DNA of 16,021 bases from an uncultured Oscillospiraceae bacterium. GTDB lineage: Bacteria > Bacillota > Clostridia > Oscillospirales > Oscillospiraceae. The stretch covers positions 1-16,021 of the forward strand of contig CALWVX010000021.1 of assembly GCA_944385065.1 (NCBI GenBank), written 5' to 3'. Shown in pieces: positions 13,041 to 16,021 of this stretch. Numbering within the stretch: the stretch's first letter is position 1; each line of letters starts with the position of its first letter. Position numbers and translations under genes: made by a program. The notes beneath the pieces were generated by a model. That model saw nothing but the letters and a program-made list of their open reading frames with translations, ran no database searches and was not told the origin of the DNA.

Positions 13041-13658
13041 ATGGCCAACCTGACCCGGAAACAGCAGCAGATTTACGATTTTATTCTGGACTTCACCGGC
13101 CGGCACGGCTATCCCCCCTCGGTGCGGGAGATTGGGGCTGCGCTGGGGCTGAAATCCCCCTCCACCGTTCACTTTCATATGAAAGGGCTGGAGGAGGCCG
13201 GGGTGATTGTCAAGGCGGAGGGGAAAACCCGGGCCATCACGCTTCCGGGTGCTCCCGTGGGCCCGGTGGCGGAGGAAGAGGATCCCCACGCCAACCAGGT
13301 GCCTGTGGTGGGCAGTGTGGCCGCCGGCTCCCCCATCTTGGCTCAGGAGTGTATTGAGGATTACCTCACCTTCGATACCCAGGGCCTGTCCGGCGAGCAC
13401 TTCGCCCTGCGGGTGCGGGGGGAGTCCATGCTGAACGCGGGGATCCTGCCCGGCGATCTGGTGGTGGTCCACCGGCAGCAGGAAGTGCACAACGGGGAGA
13501 TCGTGGTGGCCCTGTTTGAGGATGAGGCCACCGTCAAAACGTATCAAAATCGGAACGGCCAGGTATGGCTGCTCCCCGAAAATCCGGACTATGAGCCCAT
13601 CGACGGGTCCCAGGCCCAGATTATCGGCAAGGTGATCGCCGTGGTGCGGCGGTATTGA
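13041..13658 (+). CDS. lexA: LexA repressor
   Basis: SOS-response transcriptional repressor and self-cleaving protease, 205 residues. The N-terminal winged helix domain covers about 1-70 ('LTRKQQQIYDFILDFTGRHGYPPSVREIGAALGLKSPSTVHFHMKGLEEAG'). The S24-type cleavage site is A95-G96 in 'GSVAAGSP', and the catalytic dyad is S129 ('RGESM') and K166 ('EATVKTY'). Length is standard. RecA filament on damaged DNA triggers cleavage and derepression. ATG follows AAAGGAG by about 10 nt. The gene sits behind a consensus promoter with an overlapping LexA box, so it is self-regulated. No other SOS gene is adjacent; the convergent neighbours are chromate transporters. Confidence 0.97.
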   Translation: MANLTRKQQQIYDFILDFTGRHGYPPSVREIGAALGLKSPSTVHFHMKGLEEAGVIVKAEGKTRAITLPGAPVGPVAEEEDPHANQVPVVGSVAAGSPILAQECIEDYLTFDTQGLSGEHFALRVRGESMLNAGILPGDLVVVHRQQEVHNGEIVVALFEDEATVKTYQNRNGQVWLLPENPDYEPIDGSQAQIIGKVIAVVRRY

Positions 13659-13672
13659 GGCATGAGAAAAGG

Positions 13673-13714
13673 AAAACGTCCCCGGTCCAGTAACACTGGA
13701 CCGGGGACGTTTTT
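13673..13714. terminator. Bidirectional terminator between lexA and the chromate transporter pair
   Basis: A 19-bp perfect inverted repeat: AAAACGTCCCCGGTCCAGT (13673-13691), loop AAC, complement 13695-13713. T runs occur in both directions. Its edge overlaps the stop codon (13713-13715) of the chromate transporter gene. Confidence 0.9.
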
Positions 13715-14288
13715 AAAATTGAAACATAATTCCGATCACTGCGGCTGCGGCAATATAACAGATGGGGTGAAGCTTCTTCAGGGGAGTCCACTGCATGGCC
13801 GAGAAAGCGGCGACCGCCAGAATCAGAGTGGGCCAGCGCACCGCCGGGAAGCTGTCCGGGGAGAGATTGTTGGAGGTGAAGAAGATGGAGGCGGCCACAG
13901 TCAGCCCGGCGGACACGATCAGAGCGGTGGAGGCGGGGCGCAGGCCGGAGAAAACGGCCTCCACATTCCGGTTGTTGCGGAACTTGTTCAGGAAACTGGC
14001 AATGATCAGGATAATGATGATGCCGGGGGTGATGACCCCCAGGGTGGCGGCCAGCGAACCGGGAATTCCCCCCGTCTCAAACCCCACATAGGTGGCCATG
14101 TTGATGCCCAGCGGGCCGGGGGTGGACTCAGACACGGCGATCATGGTGGTCAGCTGCTGGTTGGTGAACCAGCCGGTGGACTCTCCCATGTGCTGGAGAA
14201 AGGGGATCGTGGCCATTCCGCCGCCGATGGAGAACAGCCCCGTTTTAAAAAATTCAAAATACAGCCGGATCAGCAGAAAAGGGTCCAT
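13713..14288 (-). CDS. Chromate transporter, half-size subunit (second gene)
   Basis: A 191-residue membrane protein of the CHR family, a single-domain (short-chain) form. 'FEFFKTGLFSIGGGMATIPFLQHM' (about 12-35) is the family's first-repeat motif, followed by 'SESTPGPLGINMATYVGF' (about 71-88) and 4-5 further hydrophobic segments ('AATLGVITPGIIIILIIASFL', 'ALIVSAGLTVAASIFF', 'LILAVAAFSAM', 'YIAAAAVIGIMFQF'). Full ChrA proteins are about 400 residues with two such halves; here each half is a separate gene. Start ATG at 14288 follows GGAGG by about 10 nt, and its A overlaps the TGA of the preceding half (TGATG), so the two are coupled and probably form a heterodimer. Actual substrate (chromate or another oxyanion) is not established. 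Confidence 0.88.
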   Translation of the reverse strand: MDPFLLIRLYFEFFKTGLFSIGGGMATIPFLQHMGESTGWFTNQQLTTMIAVSESTPGPLGINMATYVGFETGGIPGSLAATLGVITPGIIIILIIASFLNKFRNNRNVEAVFSGLRPASTALIVSAGLTVAASIFFTSNNLSPDSFPAVRWPTLILAVAAFSAMQWTPLKKLHPICYIAAAAVIGIMFQF

Positions 14289-14893
14289 CAGCCGTTCCCC
14301 TCCTTTGTCCGGTTCCGGGAGCGAAACAGCAGCCACCCCACAATTCCGGCCAGCACCACCAGCACGGCGGGGTTGGAAAGGAAATTCAAGACTGTGCCGG
14401 CCGGTGTATTTTCAGGCAGACCAAGCAGTCCGGCCAGTTCTCCCAGAATCAGAACGCCCAGAAACACGCACAGGGAGGGGGCGTTTTTCAGGGTGGTTTT
14501 GCCCAGCTTCACCACGCTGGAGGCGATCAGGGCCACGACCACGGCGTTGATGCCAGCCAGAGCGTGGCGGACCACCGGCAGCTGGTCGAAGTTGGCCAGA
14601 AAGGCGGCGATCAGCGTGATGACCACAAAACTGGGGAACACCACCCCCAGAGCGGCCACAATCCCGCCGGGGATCTTCCGCAGATGGTGGCCGATGAACA
14701 CCGAGGTATTGACGGCGATGATACCGGGGGTGCACTGCCCCAGGGCGTAGTAGTCGGTGACATCCTCCATGGTGACCCAGCCCTTTTTCTCCACCACGTC
14801 CCGCTGAAGAATGGGGAGCATGGCGTAGCCGCCGCCGAACGTCAGCCCGCCCACCTTGGCGAATGTCAGAAACAGATCCAGATAAAACTTCAA
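14288..14893 (-). CDS. Chromate transporter, half-size subunit (first gene, TTG start)
   Basis: A 201-residue CHR-family half transporter. 'LFLTFAKVGGLTFGGGYAMLPILQRDVVEKKGW' (about 6-38) and 'LGQCTPGIIAVNTSVFIGHHL' (about 51-71) are the hallmark motifs, followed by hydrophobic segments ('GGIVAALGVVFPSFVVITLIAAFL', 'AGINAVVVALIASSVVKLG', 'LCVFLGVLILGELAGLLGL', 'NPAVLVVLAGIVGWLLF'). I place the start at TTG 14893 because GGGAGGAG (14900-14907) lies 6 nt upstream and it gives the usual 'MKFYLDLFLTF' N-terminus; the longer GTG start at 14914 has no ribosome site and would include the SD. It follows ychF by 39 nt with no terminator, so the three genes probably share a transcript. Confidence 0.85.
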   Translation of the reverse strand: MKFYLDLFLTFAKVGGLTFGGGYAMLPILQRDVVEKKGWVTMEDVTDYYALGQCTPGIIAVNTSVFIGHHLRKIPGGIVAALGVVFPSFVVITLIAAFLANFDQLPVVRHALAGINAVVVALIASSVVKLGKTTLKNAPSLCVFLGVLILGELAGLLGLPENTPAGTVLNFLSNPAVLVVLAGIVGWLLFRSRNRTKEGNG

Positions 14894-14932
14894 GGCAATC
14901 TCCTCCCTGCACACATTCTGGAACAGGCGGGC

Positions 14933-16021
14933 TTATACATTGAACCGGAACAGGATAATGTCCCCGTCCTGGACGACGTACTCCTTCCCCTCGGAGCGGA
15001 TCAGTCCCTTTTCCCGAGCGGCGGCCATGGTGCCGCAGGCCATCAGGTCATCGTAGGAGACTACCTCCGCCCGGATAAAGCCCCGCTCAAAGTCGGAATG
15101 GATTTTGCCGGCGGCCTGGGGGGCCTTGGTGCCCCGGGTGATGGTCCAGGCCCGGCACTCGTCCTCACCGGAGGTGAGGAAGGAGATCAGGCCCAGCAGG
15201 GTGTAGCTGGCCTTCACCAGTCGGTCCAAGCCCGACTCGGGGACTCCCAGATCGTCCAGGAACATCTGCTTCTCCTCGGGCTCCAGCTGGGCGATCTCCT
15301 CCTCCAGCTTGGCGCACACGGGAATGACCTGGGCCCCCTGTTCCTGGGCCCGCTTCTCCACCTGCTGGTAATAGCCCACCTGGTGGGGGTGGGAGAAGCC
15401 GTCCTCATCCAGGTTGGCGGCGTAGATCACCGGCTTGAGGGAGAGCAGCTCAGAGGTGGCGATCAGGGCCGCGTCATCCTCGTCCACCCTGGGGAGGTAG
15501 GTGCGGGCCGACTGTCCGTCGTTGAGCCAGTCCCGCAGGCCGGAGAACACTTCCGCCTCATGGAGGAACTTTTTGTCCCCCTTGGCCGCTTTGTTGGCCT
15601 TCTCGATGCGCCGCTCCACCATCTCCAGATCGGCCATGACCAGCTCCAGGTCGATGGTGTCCATATCCCGGACCGGGTCGGTGGAGCCCTCCACATGGAT
15701 CACATTGTCGTCGTCAAAGCAGCGGACCACATGGACGATGGCGTCGGTGGCCCGGATGTTGCCCAGAAATTTGTTGCCCAGACCCTCTCCCCTGGAGGCA
15801 CCCTTTACCAGACCGGCGATGTCCACGAATTCAATCACGGCCGGGGTGGTTTTCTTGGGGTGGTATATTTCGCTGAGCTTGTCCAGCCTGTGGTCGGGCA
15901 CCGCCACCATGCCCACATTGGGGTCAATGGTGCAGAAGGGGTAGTTGGCGCTCTCGGCGCCGGCATTGGTAATGGCGTTGAACAGGGTCGACTTGCCCAC
16001 ATTGGGCAGGCCCACGATTCC
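14933..16021 (-). CDS. ychF: Ribosome-binding ATPase YchF, 5' end cut by window edge
   Basis: Conserved Obg-family P-loop ATPase that binds ribosomes and influences translation and stress responses. Frame is open to the edge: the last bases read G-I-V ahead of 'GLPNVGKSTLFNAIT', so only a few N-terminal residues (probably M-K-L or similar) are missing and the GTG at 16015 is the Val of 'GIVGLPN', not the start. P-loop G1 'GLPNVGKST', G3 'DIAGL', 'GEGLGNKFL', and 'ANLDED' in the place of the altered G4 that makes YchF prefer ATP. A coiled-coil segment lies around 'EMVERRIEKANKAAKGD', and the C-terminal TGS domain is present ('GLISFLTSGEDECRAWTITRGTKAPQAAGKIHSDFERGFIRAEVVSYDDL'). Length is standard (about 365). 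Confidence 0.95.
   Translation of the reverse strand, partial: GIVGLPNVGKSTLFNAITNAGAESANYPFCTIDPNVGMVAVPDHRLDKLSEIYHPKKTTPAVIEFVDIAGLVKGASRGEGLGNKFLGNIRATDAIVHVVRCFDDDNVIHVEGSTDPVRDMDTIDLELVMADLEMVERRIEKANKAAKGDKKFLHEAEVFSGLRDWLNDGQSARTYLPRVDEDDAALIATSELLSLKPVIYAANLDEDGFSHPHQVGYYQQVEKRAQEQGAQVIPVCAKLEEEIAQLEPEEKQMFLDDLGVPESGLDRLVKASYTLLGLISFLTSGEDECRAWTITRGTKAPQAAGKIHSDFERGFIRAEVVSYDDLMACGTMAAAREKGLIRSEGKEYVVQDGDIILFRFNV

Noticed and set aside
13662..14750. A 362-codon plus-strand open frame opposite the chromate transporter genes
   Set aside because: Shadow frame; begins inside the lexA terminator, and the opposite strand holds two membrane proteins with family motifs.
1..16021. CRISPR array, insertion sequence, prophage, toxin-antitoxin or defence system
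   Set aside because: No direct-repeat array, transposase, integrase, phage structural gene or defence gene could be found on either strand; composition is even across the window.

Overview
The window looks like an ordinary chromosomal stretch of a GC-rich, endospore-forming member of the Clostridia, most likely an Oscillospiraceae gut relative (Flavonifractor/Pseudoflavonifractor/Intestinimonas type). The evidence is the yabP-yabQ-divIC-yabR sporulation/division cluster, a LexA gene with a Gram-positive SOS box, a long-form HPF, strong GGAGG ribosome sites, and secreted proteins carrying the 'copper amine oxidase N-terminal' stalk domain common in this group. The genus is inference; no rRNA or tRNA is present.

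Left third (1-5254): the 3' part of a secreted stalk-domain esterase; then, on the minus strand, nagB (glucosamine-6-phosphate deaminase) followed by a tRNA-dihydrouridine synthase, separated by a terminator that runs up to the dus ribosome site. Divergent from nagB is an HD-domain hydrolase (+), whose stop codon interlocks with that of a convergent GNAT acetyltransferase (-). No + strand terminator lies at the HD stop; the next one is beyond the acetyltransferase start.

Middle (5255-9140): a secreted stalk-domain protein behind a clear ECF-sigma type promoter; a bidirectional terminator; hpf on the minus strand with its own extended -10 promoter; a short apparent LysR helix-turn-helix remnant; an amidohydrolase (-); and an intergenic region with a near-consensus + strand promoter followed about 50 nt later by an intrinsic terminator, which I read as a candidate small RNA of about 66 nt.

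Right part (8679-16021): the minus-strand run yabP, yabQ, divIC and an S1-domain yabR-like gene, in the same order as in Bacillus, with a candidate sigma-E promoter ahead of yabP. Divergent from it are a beta-CASP metallo-beta-lactamase nuclease and a DUF975 membrane protein (+), then lexA (+) with a perfect -35/-10 promoter overlapped by a LexA box. Convergent with lexA are two half-size chromate transporter genes and ychF (-), the latter cut by the window end. No gene-free stretch exceeds 300 bases. I found no CRISPR array, insertion sequence, prophage or defence island. The interesting signals are regulatory and architectural rather than a new multi-gene system.
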